Shown: positions 1-5,331, counted from the first letter of the stretch. The stretch: 5,331 nucleotides of DNA from Prolixibacteraceae bacterium (GCA_016788685.1 JAEUSS010000236.1:1-5331), one strand, 5' to 3'. Made by a program: numbers and translations. Notes: generated by a model from the sequence alone, not told the origin.

Positions 1-357
1 TATGATTGCTTGTCCGATGGCTATGATCGCTTGTCCGAAGGCTATGATCGCCTGTCCGATAGCTATGATCGCTTGTCCGAAGGCTATGATTGCCTGTCCG
101 ATGGCTATGATCGCTTATCCGATGGCTATGATTGCTTGTCCGATGGCTATGATCGCTTATCCGACGACTATGATTGCTTGTCCGATGGCTATGATCGCTT
201 ATCCGATGGCTATGATTGCTTGTCCGACGACTATGATTGCCTGTCCGACGACTATGATCGCTTGTCCGATAGCTATGATCGCTTATCCGATGGCTATGAT
301 TGCCTGTCCGATGGCTATGATCGCTTGTCCGATGGCTATGATCGCTTATCCGATGGC
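1..357. repeat. 21-bp tandem repeat array (minisatellite), 17 units
   Basis: Seventeen consecutive 21-bp units, all in register with no indels, begin at the first base, so the array probably extends beyond the left edge. All differences between units fall at six positions of the unit: 7 (T/C), 10 (T/C), 12 (G/A), 18 (T/A/C), 19 (G/A) and 20 (G/A). Because 21 is a multiple of three, two plus-strand frames stay open: one reads Y-D-[C/R]-L-S-[D/E]-[G/S/D], the other M-I-A-[C/Y]-P-x-[A/T]. At least one minus-strand frame is also open. The variant pattern favours no frame clearly: positions 10 and 12 are silent in the first, positions 7 and 10 in the second. After the array the first frame continues to a stop at 472-474 through a tail (AAPEQ... 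to ...AAACCR) that does not look like a protein. I therefore treat the array as non-coding. Coding in the YDxLSDG frame, as the end of a gene starting outside the window, cannot be excluded. Confidence 0.95.
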
Positions 358-474
358 TATGCTGCCCCTGAGCAGCGATGTTCCCTGAGCAGCGAAGTGT
401 GCCGAAGGGAGCCTGTCAAAAGGATTCGCGCCCGGCTTGTGCGGTTTGTTGTGGCGGCTGCCTGTTGTCGTTAA
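358..474. other. non-genic stretch between the array and the kinase gene
   Basis: This stretch links the tandem array to the stop codon of the minus-strand histidine kinase. The frames that are open across the array run on into it, one to 388 and one to 474. The encoded tails are Arg/Cys/Ala-rich and resemble no domain I know. No tRNA, promoter box or U-tracted terminator is evident, so the kinase transcript has no obvious intrinsic terminator here. Its one structured part, the repeat pair at 366-410, is listed separately. Together with the array this makes about 470 bp without a supported gene. Confidence 0.6.
366..410. repeat. direct repeat pair and REP-like imperfect palindrome
   Basis: The 13-mer CCCTGAGCAGCGA occurs at 366-378 and again at 383-395, a 17-bp period. 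The second copy is part of an imperfect palindrome in which TCCCT (382-386) can pair with AGGGA (406-410), with short GC matches inside. Elements of the form CCCTGAGC...GTCGAAGGG are, from general knowledge, common dispersed intergenic palindromes in many bacterial genomes, and this looks like a relative. No transposase is nearby. Whether it is dispersed in this genome cannot be told from one window. Confidence 0.5.
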
Positions 475-1605
475 TTAATTGTTCTTTAAAGGCAGTTCAA
501 TAAAAAAAGTTGTTCCCTGGTCCGGGGTACTTTCGAAAGAAACCGACCCGTTTAAATAACCTTCGCCCAAAAGTTTCATGCTGTAGGTGCCAATGCCCCT
601 GTTGTTGTCTTTGGTTGAGAATGACCGTTGAAACAACTGAAGCTGTATTTCTCTTTCCATATAGGAAGGATTGTGAACCTCGATCCGTATGTTATTGGTT
701 TTTCTGGCCGAAATCGTTATTTTTTGTCCGGGGTCAATGGCTTCCAGCGCATTTTTTGCCATGTTGATCAGGATGCGTGTCAGGATGGTTTCGTCGCTTG
801 TAAAGGCAAGGTTCCCGGTATAGTCGTTTGTTTCAATTTGCTTTTGCAGTGCAACCTGGTGGTGCCTGATTTTGTCGGAAACTTTGAGAAGGAATGGCTT
901 TGTTTCGATCCGGTTTTCGCTGACCCGCAGTTCACCGCTTTCGGCTTTGTTGATTTGCTGCTGGGTCTTTATTTCATCGACAATCTGGTTGCTGAGCGAA
1001 TCGGCAATCTGCAGGAACTCATCTTTTTCTTTTCCTGAAAGGGAGGGTAAGATCTGGAAAATTCCGCATAAACTTCCGGCTACATTAATGATGTCGTGAT
1101 AGAAAATCCGTTCAAGCAGTTCTTTGCGTTTTTTTTCGGTGATATCCTGCAAAGAAACCACCAGGTATTCGTCCTGTTCGTATGAGAACGGGGCCGCCGT
1201 AATTTCCAAATCGATTTGGACCGTGTTGGTTTCGAGTTGCCGGACGATCCGGCATTCTTTTACCGTTTTGTTTTTCTTTTTCCAGCTTTCGCACAAGGCG
1301 TTGAATGCTCCGCAATACTGGCATTTTTCAGATGTTCCGCAACCTCCGGTATCATTTTTTGAGTTGATGCATTGCAATAACTCGCCCGGACGTGCCCCAA
1401 AAATGTCTTGCTGAAGATTTAAACCGTATTTTTCGATGACCTTTTCGTTGAAAAATATAACCTGATTGCTTTTGTTCAGGATGCATATAATGTGCGACAT
1501 GGAAGAAAACAAATCTTTCATGTAAGCAATCTTTTCGAGAGAAAGATGCTTTTGGGCAATGTTCTCCTGTGGTTCTCTTTCGGGTAAAGTATATGTTGTA
1601 TTCAT
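475..1605 (-). CDS. PAS-domain sensor histidine kinase with Cys cluster
   Basis: Predicted cytoplasmic sensor kinase of 376 residues with no membrane segment or signal peptide. A PAS-like domain (about residues 28-155) contains a Cys cluster, C79-X9-C89-X5-C95-X2-C98, with a further C105, within the stretch RPGELLQC...GGCGTSEKCQYCGA. The PAS ends in the usual DIT linker (154-156). The dimerisation/phosphoacceptor helix follows, with FYHDIIN and H170 as the likely phosphorylated His. The HATPase domain has an N-box, NMAKNALEA (281-289), and a G2 box, GIGTYSMKLL (337-346). The usual DxGxG G1 motif is replaced by VHNPSYM (310-316), as I recall for this HDIIN-type group. The Cys cluster could bind a metal, Fe-S cluster or haem, suggesting redox or gas sensing; that is inference. 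The frame extends upstream to a TTG at 1626, but that TTG lies inside the -7 box, so the ATG at 1605 is preferred. No receiver domain or response regulator gene is present, so the partner is unknown. Confidence 0.92.
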   Translation of the reverse strand: MNTTYTLPEREPQENIAQKHLSLEKIAYMKDLFSSMSHIICILNKSNQVIFFNEKVIEKYGLNLQQDIFGARPGELLQCINSKNDTGGCGTSEKCQYCGAFNALCESWKKKNKTVKECRIVRQLETNTVQIDLEITAAPFSYEQDEYLVVSLQDITEKKRKELLERIFYHDIINVAGSLCGIFQILPSLSGKEKDEFLQIADSLSNQIVDEIKTQQQINKAESGELRVSENRIETKPFLLKVSDKIRHHQVALQKQIETNDYTGNLAFTSDETILTRILINMAKNALEAIDPGQKITISARKTNNIRIEVHNPSYMEREIQLQLFQRSFSTKDNNRGIGTYSMKLLGEGYLNGSVSFESTPDQGTTFFIELPLKNN

Positions 1606-1623
1606 TACAAGTTGCAAAAGTGC

Positions 1624-1654
1624 CAAATGTAGTCCCGATTATTATATATTCAAA
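1624..1654 (-). promoter_or_regulatory. Bacteroidota-type promoter of the histidine kinase
   Basis: On the minus strand, TTTG (1651-1654) is followed by exactly 19 nt and then TACATTTG (1624-1631). This matches the Bacteroidota primary sigma consensus TTTG-N19-21-TAnnTTTG. Transcription should start near 1618-1620, leaving a leader of roughly 15 nt before the ATG at 1605. The TTG at 1624-1626 lies inside the -7 box, so it cannot be the translation start. Confidence 0.75.
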
Positions 1655-1879
1655 TATCCGAGGCCAAATTTGCGATTCTCTTTTCCTGTTTGGCGATGAA
1701 TTTTTGCAAGGGCAGACCGAATCTGCACCTCGCTTTGCAGCTGAACCTTTCAGCCTGTTCGTCGGGTCTGGACACGGTCGTTCTTATTGATTCTTCGGGC
1801 GAGTGGGCAGCGTTTCAGGCCTTTCATAAATTCTGGTGCAAGTTCTTTCGGCTTTCAGGTTCTTCATGGTTTCAAACCC

Positions 1880-1887
1880 TATCTTTG
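1880..1887 (+). promoter_or_regulatory. -7 box of the nudC promoter
   Basis: TATCTTTG followed by CAAC matches the Bacteroidota -7 consensus TAnnTTTG perfectly. No TTTG lies 19-21 nt upstream; the nearest candidate is TTTC at 1853-1856, with a 23-nt gap, so the -33 element is weak. Transcription would start near 1892, giving a leader of about 34 nt. The leader has no Shine-Dalgarno sequence, as usual in the phylum. Confidence 0.6.
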
Positions 1888-1925
1888 CAACACTAATCTG
1901 CCGTTTAATTTAATCTGTCAACCCG

Positions 1926-2759
1926 ATGATTCAAGACATCAACCCGCACCGTTTCAGTAATGTTTACCTCGCCAATCAGACTATAAACAATAACGATTTT
2001 ATTCTGCATTACCGGGGAAATTCCATCCTGCTCAAAACCAAAGGCAACGAACTGGCCCTTCCGCAGAAAAAGGACTTTCCGGAGCTATCGGCCGAAACGG
2101 ATTTTGTCTTTTTGTTTAGCCTGAACGAAGTGCCGTGTTTCCTGATCCGGGACCAACTGAACGCCGGCGAATCGCAGTTTGCATACACCGACATCAGCTT
2201 CTTCCGCAGCACCACGCAGCGCGAAATTGGCTGGGTGAGCCTGGTGGGGCTTCACCTGCGCAACTGGTACCTGCAAAACCGCTTTTGCGGAACCTGCGGC
2301 ATCCGTACACAGCATAAACCCGACGAACGGGCTTTGGTTTGCCCGGCCTGCAACACGGTGGTTTACCCCAGAATTTCACCGGCTATTATCGTGGCCATCC
2401 GCAGTAACGACAAGATTTTGCTGGCCCGCAATTCGAATTTCACCGGCGGCTGGTATTCGCTGGTGGCCGGTTATACGGATGTGGGCGAAACGCTGGAAGA
2501 AACCGTCCGCCGCGAAGTGAAGGAAGAAGTAGGGCTCGATGTACGGAACATCCGCTATTACAAAAGCCAGCCCTGGGAACTCTCGGGATCGATGATGATT
2601 GGTTTTATTGCCGAAGCCGACGAAAACCAGCCGGTTCGGGTCGACGGAAAAGAGATCACCGCTGCCGCCTGGTTCTCCCGCGGTAACCTTCCCAATCATC
2701 CGCTCAGCATCAGCATTGCCGGCGAAATGATCGAAAAGTTTGAGCGCGGAGAGCTGTAG
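1926..2759 (+). CDS. nudC: NAD+ diphosphatase / RNA deNADding enzyme NudC
   Basis: Zinc-containing Nudix hydrolase of 277 residues (E. coli NudC has 257). The family cleaves NAD(H) to NMN(H) and AMP and removes NAD caps from RNA in the cytoplasm. Residues 1-115 form the variable N-terminal domain. A zinc ribbon follows, with C121, C124, C139 and C142, the C-X2-C-X14-C-X2-C spacing of E. coli NudC. The Nudix box spans G182-L204 and fits GX5EX7REUXEEXGU exactly, with metal-binding E197, E200 and E201. The NudC signature after the box reads SQPWELSGS (214-222) instead of the classical SQPWPFPxS, so PFP is replaced by ELS; SQPW and the final Ser are kept. The start is the ATG about 34 nt after the predicted transcription start. 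The gene converges on the GH43 gene and is transcribed alone. Assignment to the family is firm. NAD(H) preference is slightly less certain because of the altered motif. Confidence 0.95.
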   Translation: MIQDINPHRFSNVYLANQTINNNDFILHYRGNSILLKTKGNELALPQKKDFPELSAETDFVFLFSLNEVPCFLIRDQLNAGESQFAYTDISFFRSTTQREIGWVSLVGLHLRNWYLQNRFCGTCGIRTQHKPDERALVCPACNTVVYPRISPAIIVAIRSNDKILLARNSNFTGGWYSLVAGYTDVGETLEETVRREVKEEVGLDVRNIRYYKSQPWELSGSMMIGFIAEADENQPVRVDGKEITAAAWFSRGNLPNHPLSISIAGEMIEKFERGEL

Positions 2760-2784
2760 CCTGAAGCCTGAAGCCTGAAGCCTG
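2760..2784. repeat. CCTGAAG microrepeat, three copies plus a partial
   Basis: CCTGAAG occurs at 2760-2766, 2767-2773 and 2774-2780, followed by a partial CCTG (2781-2784). It starts at the base after the nudC stop codon. The 7-bp period makes it prone to copy-number change by replication slippage. It supplies the left arm of the hairpin predicted at 2775-2814. Confidence 0.85.
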
Positions 2785-2826
2785 GCAGCTGATTGCGCTG
2801 TTGCCTTACTTCAGCTTTCTCTTTTT
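2775..2826 (+). terminator. possible imperfect terminator of nudC
   Basis: CTGAAG (2775-2780) pairs with CTTCAG (2809-2814). Inside it, GGCAGC (2784-2789) pairs with GCTG-TT-GCC (2797-2805) across a bulge and a 7-nt loop. The T-rich stretch CTTTCTCTTTTT (2815-2826) follows on the plus strand. The right arm and the T stretch lie inside the last codons of the convergent GH43 gene. On the minus strand the hairpin is not followed by a T tract, so it would serve nudC better than GH43. The stem is weak, hence low confidence. Confidence 0.35.
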
Positions 2827-3804
2827 AACTCCTTCAAAAGTCACCTGAACGGGCTGAATGGTTCCGTCGGTATTGAAGATGAGTTTATCCATGCAGGTTT
2901 CGCGGTGGTTGCCGTTGGTTTCGCCCAGCGGACGACGGTGATACACAATGATCCACTCGTCGGTTCCGGGAATGTTGATAACCGAATGGTGTCCGGCTCC
3001 TGTTGCCACATCCGGGTCTTGCTGAAGGATTTTCCCGATTCGCTTGAACGGGCCAAACGGCGAGTCGGATATGGCATAAGCCACGCTGTAATTCGGGCCG
3101 GTCCAGCCACCTTCCGACCACATGAAATAATACTTCCCGTTGCGTTTGATCATAAACGGACCTTCCACATAGTTTTCAGGAGTAATTTCCCTGAACAGGG
3201 TTCCGTCAGGAAAAGGAACCGTACGGAGCAGATCGGCGCTTAACTTTACGATGTTGCAATGCCTCCAGCCGCCGTAATACATGTAAAACTGGCCGTCGTC
3301 GTCGCGAAAAACAAACTGGTCGATGGGTTGTGCTCCGTTGTGGAACTTGCCGATGAGTGGTTTGCCCAGCGCATCTTCGTACGGCCCTTCGGGGCGGTCG
3401 GAAACCGCGACGCCAATGCCGCCGTATTCGTTGTCGCTTTGAATATCGTTGGCAGCAAAAAACAGGTAATACTTGTTGTTGGCGTGTATGGTGGCCGGAG
3501 CCCAGAGCGCCCGTTTGGCCCAGTTGACATCCTGGATGTGGAGCACCTGGTCGTGTTTGGTCCAGTTGATCAGGTCGTCCGACGAAAACGCGTCAATCCG
3601 GACCTGTTTTTCATAGACATCGGAGTAGGTCGGGAATACCCAGTATTTGTTGCCGTAAACCGCTCCTTCCGGATCGGCATACCATCCGTCGAAAACCGGG
3701 TTGCCCGAGAGGTTTTTCTTCTTCATTTCAGGCCTGATTTTTTGCGCGAAGCCGGATGCCAGTATGCCCGAAAGCAGCACAATCAGAAGTGTACATTTCA
3801 TCAT
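2806..3804 (-). CDS. secreted glycoside hydrolase family 43 enzyme
   Basis: Predicted exported five-bladed beta-propeller glycosidase of 332 residues. GH43 enzymes are inverting arabinofuranosidases, xylosidases, arabinanases or galactosidases. Residues 1-20 look like a Sec signal peptide (MMK, then a hydrophobic run to ASGFA), with cleavage near A20/Q21. The GH43 catalytic triad is visible: D44 in WYADPEG (general base), D162 in IDQFVF (pKa modulator) and E214 in YVEGPF (general acid). HH272-273 in GAGHHSV matches the conserved His of the family's active site. It appears to be a single catalytic domain, without a C-terminal beta-sandwich or carbohydrate-binding module. The frame reaches a TTG at 3837, but that TTG lies in the -7 box, so the ATG at 3804 is chosen; the adjacent ATG at 3801 is equally possible. 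It is divergent from an acetylxylan-esterase-like gene, which suggests acetylated xylan or pectin side chains as substrate. I cannot assign a subfamily or a sugar. Confidence 0.93.
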   Translation of the reverse strand: MMKCTLLIVLLSGILASGFAQKIRPEMKKKNLSGNPVFDGWYADPEGAVYGNKYWVFPTYSDVYEKQVRIDAFSSDDLINWTKHDQVLHIQDVNWAKRALWAPATIHANNKYYLFFAANDIQSDNEYGGIGVAVSDRPEGPYEDALGKPLIGKFHNGAQPIDQFVFRDDDGQFYMYYGGWRHCNIVKLSADLLRTVPFPDGTLFREITPENYVEGPFMIKRNGKYYFMWSEGGWTGPNYSVAYAISDSPFGPFKRIGKILQQDPDVATGAGHHSVINIPGTDEWIIVYHRRPLGETNGNHRETCMDKLIFNTDGTIQPVQVTFEGVKKRKLK

Positions 3805-3834
3805 GGTTTGGTTTGTTTTAGTTTGGTCTGCGTT

Positions 3835-3842
3835 CAAAAATA
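3835..3842 (-). promoter_or_regulatory. -7 box of the GH43 gene
   Basis: On the minus strand TATTTTTG fits TAnnTTTG. Transcription would start near 3830, with a leader of about 26 nt to the ATG at 3804. No TTTG lies 19-21 nt upstream, so the promoter may need an activator. The TTG that would begin a longer GH43 frame is part of this box. Confidence 0.5.
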
Positions 3843-3877
3843 CAAAGTTTATTTCTTCTCCGGCTGTATTATTTCTT

Positions 3878-3885
3878 TATTTTAG
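3878..3885 (+). promoter_or_regulatory. possible -7 box of the esterase gene
   Basis: TATTTTAG differs from TAnnTTTG at one position. The nearest -33 candidate is TTTC (3852-3855), 22 nt upstream. A start near 3890 would leave a short A-rich leader before the ATG at 3906. The match is weak. It shares the 101-bp divergent region with the GH43 promoter, so one regulator could control both genes. Confidence 0.35.
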
Positions 3886-3905
3886 GGCATCTAAAAATAT
3901 AAACC

Positions 3906-5213
3906 ATGACACCTAAAAAAATCAAACTGTTGTTTTCTGTGTTTTTATTGCTGAGCTCTTTTTTTCTGATTGCTCAGCCTGCTGAAAAACTGGTCAAGAT
4001 TGTGGTGGCTCCCGACCATGCCGACTGGGTTTATAAACCCGGCGAAACAGCCCGGTTCCAGGTGACCGTGATGAAAAACAGCGAGCCTGTCAGGAATGTA
4101 AAGATCAGGTACGAGTTGGGGCCTGAACAAATGGTTCCGGCTAAAACCGATTCGGCTGTACTGAAAGACGGCCAGTTCCGTATCGAAGGCGGCACGATGA
4201 AAGAATCCGGATTCTTACGCTGCAAAGTTTCGGCTGTGGTCGACGGCGTCAGGTACGATAACCTGGCAACTGCCGCGTATTCTCCTGAAAAAATTAAACC
4301 AACCACCGAATCGCCTGCCGATTTTGTTCAGTTCTGGGACAAAGCCAAAGCCGAAGCTGCCAAAGTCCCGATGGACGTAAAACTGACTTTGTTGCCCGAA
4401 CGTTGCACCGAAAAGGTGAATGTTTATCACGCCAGTATTCAGAACTATAAAGTCGGTACCCGTTTGTACGGTATCCTGTGCGTTCCGAAAAAAGCGGGCA
4501 AATATCCGGCATTGCTGAAAGTGCCCGGAGCAGGTGTGCGCCCGTATTACGGCGATGTGGCTACGGCCGAGAATGGTGTGATTACGTTCGAAATGGGTAT
4601 TCACGGCATCCCGGTAACGATGGAGCCTTCGGTATATGCGGATATGGGAAGGTCGGTACTCGACGGTTACATGTTTTATAACCTCGACGACCGCGACCGC
4701 TACTATTACAAGCGGGTGTACCTGGGCTGCGTCCGTGCCGTTGATTTCATCTGTTCGTTGCCTGAATTCGACGGATCGACACTGGTTGTTACCGGAGGAA
4801 GCCAGGGCGGGGCTTTGTCGATTGTTACTGCCGGACTGGATTCGCGCGTGAAGTATCTCGCTTCGTTTTACCCGGCACTTTGCGACCTGACCGGCTATCT
4901 GCACGGAAGAGCAGGAGGCTGGCCTCACATGTTCAACCAGTGGAATAAAGCATTCAACGCCAAACCCGATAAGATTGAAACCTCCAGATACTATGATGTG
5001 GTTAACTTTGCCCGTTTGGTAAAGGTTCCCGGATATTATTCGTGGGGTTACAACGACGTAACCTGCCCCCCGACATCGATGTATGCGGCCTACAACGTGA
5101 TCGGGGCTCCCAAAAGCCTGAATGTTTACGAAGAAACCGGGCACTGGACTTATCCCGAACAAAACGACAAGCTCCGGAAATGGTTGCTCGAAAAACTGCT
5201 TGGTAAAAATTAA
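3906..5213 (+). CDS. secreted acetylxylan-esterase-like (CE7/AXE1) alpha/beta hydrolase
   Basis: Predicted exported carbohydrate deacetylase of 435 residues. CE7 enzymes remove acetyl groups from xylo-oligosaccharides and related acetyl esters. Residues 1-23 are a signal peptide: a Lys-rich start (KKIK), then a hydrophobic run ending LIA|Q. Residues about 28-128 form a probable Ig/MG2-like beta domain (YKPGETARFQVTV at 43-55). The catalytic domain begins near 135 with the CE7-like entry DFVQFWDKAKAEA (139-151). The triad is visible: S299 in GGSQGG, D384 in GYNDVTCPP and H413 in ETGHWTYPE. Two classical CE7 motifs differ: the expected RGQ region reads EMGIHGIP (229-236), and the HE pair at the catalytic His reads HW. 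This could be a Bacteroidota variant or a different ester specificity. The only well-placed start is the ATG at 3906, which gives an intact signal peptide. The gene is divergent from the GH43 gene and ends in its own terminator. Confidence 0.9.
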   Translation: MTPKKIKLLFSVFLLLSSFFLIAQPAEKLVKIVVAPDHADWVYKPGETARFQVTVMKNSEPVRNVKIRYELGPEQMVPAKTDSAVLKDGQFRIEGGTMKESGFLRCKVSAVVDGVRYDNLATAAYSPEKIKPTTESPADFVQFWDKAKAEAAKVPMDVKLTLLPERCTEKVNVYHASIQNYKVGTRLYGILCVPKKAGKYPALLKVPGAGVRPYYGDVATAENGVITFEMGIHGIPVTMEPSVYADMGRSVLDGYMFYNLDDRDRYYYKRVYLGCVRAVDFICSLPEFDGSTLVVTGGSQGGALSIVTAGLDSRVKYLASFYPALCDLTGYLHGRAGGWPHMFNQWNKAFNAKPDKIETSRYYDVVNFARLVKVPGYYSWGYNDVTCPPTSMYAAYNVIGAPKSLNVYEETGHWTYPEQNDKLRKWLLEKLLGKN

Positions 5214-5216
5214 CTC

Positions 5217-5247
5217 AATTCCCGGATATCCTCCGGGAATTTTTTTT
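5217..5247 (+). terminator. intrinsic terminator of the esterase gene
   Basis: AATTCCCGG (5217-5225) pairs perfectly with CCGGGAATT (5233-5241) around a 7-nt loop, and a run of eight T (5240-5247) follows. The hairpin begins 3 nt after the stop codon. This is a textbook rho-independent terminator, and it isolates the esterase gene from whatever lies to the right. Confidence 0.9.
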
Positions 5248-5331
5248 GTACAGACATTGTCTGCCATAGTATTGCCATCCGAAGTTCATTTGTGGTATTT
5301 TCTTTTCGTTGCAGAGGCGTCGGTAAACAGT
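5248..5331. other. right-edge intergenic sequence with a 13-bp palindrome
   Basis: CAGACA-T-TGTCTG (5251-5263) is a perfect dyad with 6-bp arms around one central base, immediately after the terminator. It could be an operator for a gene to the right or merely a short secondary hairpin. No complete gene or full TAnnTTTG box is visible in the remaining bases. Confidence 0.4.

Larger units (their letters stand above)
1606..1925. other. divergent intergenic region, kinase/nudC
   Basis: About 320 bp separates the two divergent starts. Besides the two promoters it holds three small perfect dyads: GCAGA/TCTGC (1712-1726, 5-nt loop), GCTGAA/TTCAGC (1740-1754, 3-nt loop) and GGTTTCAAACC (1868-1878). 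The last lies directly before the nudC -7 box, where a repressor could bind. A 27-codon minus-strand ORF (1784-1867, starting MKNLKAERTC) has an ATG, but I recognise neither a domain nor a convincing promoter for it. The plus-strand frames open here overlap the kinase start or the nudC promoter and look like chance. No tRNA or known riboswitch was recognised. Confidence 0.5.

Noticed and set aside
1..357. CRISPR array
   Set aside because: The units are contiguous 21-bp near-copies without unique spacers, and no cas gene is present.
2..474. Long plus-strand frames through the tandem array, read as repeat proteins (MIACPMA and YDxLSDG)
   Set aside because: Open frames are automatic when a stop-free 21-bp unit repeats, and at least three frames are open at once. 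The non-repeat tails show no domain, and neither frame has a proper upstream start in the window.
1569..1896. Two plus-strand ORFs of about 70 codons in the gap before nudC
   Set aside because: One begins inside the kinase coding sequence and the other runs over the nudC -7 box. Neither has a promoter or a recognisable protein sequence.
2760..2784. Target-site duplication or insertion-sequence scar
   Set aside because: Three contiguous 7-bp copies with no inverted repeats or transposase fit simple slippage better.
3259..3885. 208-codon plus-strand ORF opposite the GH43 gene
   Set aside because: It is antisense to a well-supported GH43 enzyme, and its composition reflects the complementary codons. 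It has no recognisable motif.
4215..5267. 350-codon minus-strand ORF opposite the esterase gene
   Set aside because: It lies fully antisense to a gene with signal peptide and catalytic triad, starts to the right of that gene's terminator, has no promoter, and its translation shows no domain.

Overview
The window looks like chromosomal DNA of a member of the Bacteroidota, possibly a marine or gut polysaccharide degrader of the Bacteroidales/Marinilabiliales type; the lower rank is a guess. Three things point there. No gene has a Shine-Dalgarno sequence. Starts are preceded by TAnnTTTG-type -7 boxes, one with a TTTG -33 box at exactly 19 nt. The gene content (secreted GH43 glycosidase, CE7-like esterase with an N-terminal beta domain) is typical of that phylum.

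Layout. Bases 1-357 are a 21-bp minisatellite of 17 units that starts at, and probably runs past, the left edge. Bases 358-474 are non-genic and hold a short direct repeat and an imperfect REP-like palindrome. On the minus strand, 475-1605 encodes a cytoplasmic PAS histidine kinase with a Cys cluster. A gap of about 320 bp carries divergent promoters for the kinase and for nudC (1926-2759, plus strand), an NAD+ diphosphatase/RNA deNADding Nudix enzyme. nudC converges on a secreted GH43 glycosidase (2806-3804, minus) across 46 bp that contain a 7-bp microrepeat and an imperfect hairpin. A 101-bp divergent promoter region separates GH43 from a secreted acetylxylan-esterase-like enzyme (3906-5213, plus), which ends in a strong intrinsic terminator (5217-5247). 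The last 84 bp hold a 13-bp palindrome and no recognisable gene.

How the genes work together. The GH43 enzyme and the esterase form a plausible functional pair: one removes acetyl groups and the other cleaves glycosidic bonds of a decorated hemicellulose or pectin side chain in the periplasm or outside the cell. No SusC/SusD pair or regulator is visible, so a complete polysaccharide utilisation locus is not shown. The histidine kinase has no response regulator in the window and is an orphan as far as can be seen. nudC is a housekeeping gene of NAD/RNA-cap metabolism with no obvious link to its neighbours.

I see no clear evidence of a wholly new system. The least explained items are the minisatellite, the Cys-cluster PAS kinase, the structured gap upstream of nudC, and the departures from family motifs in NudC and the esterase.
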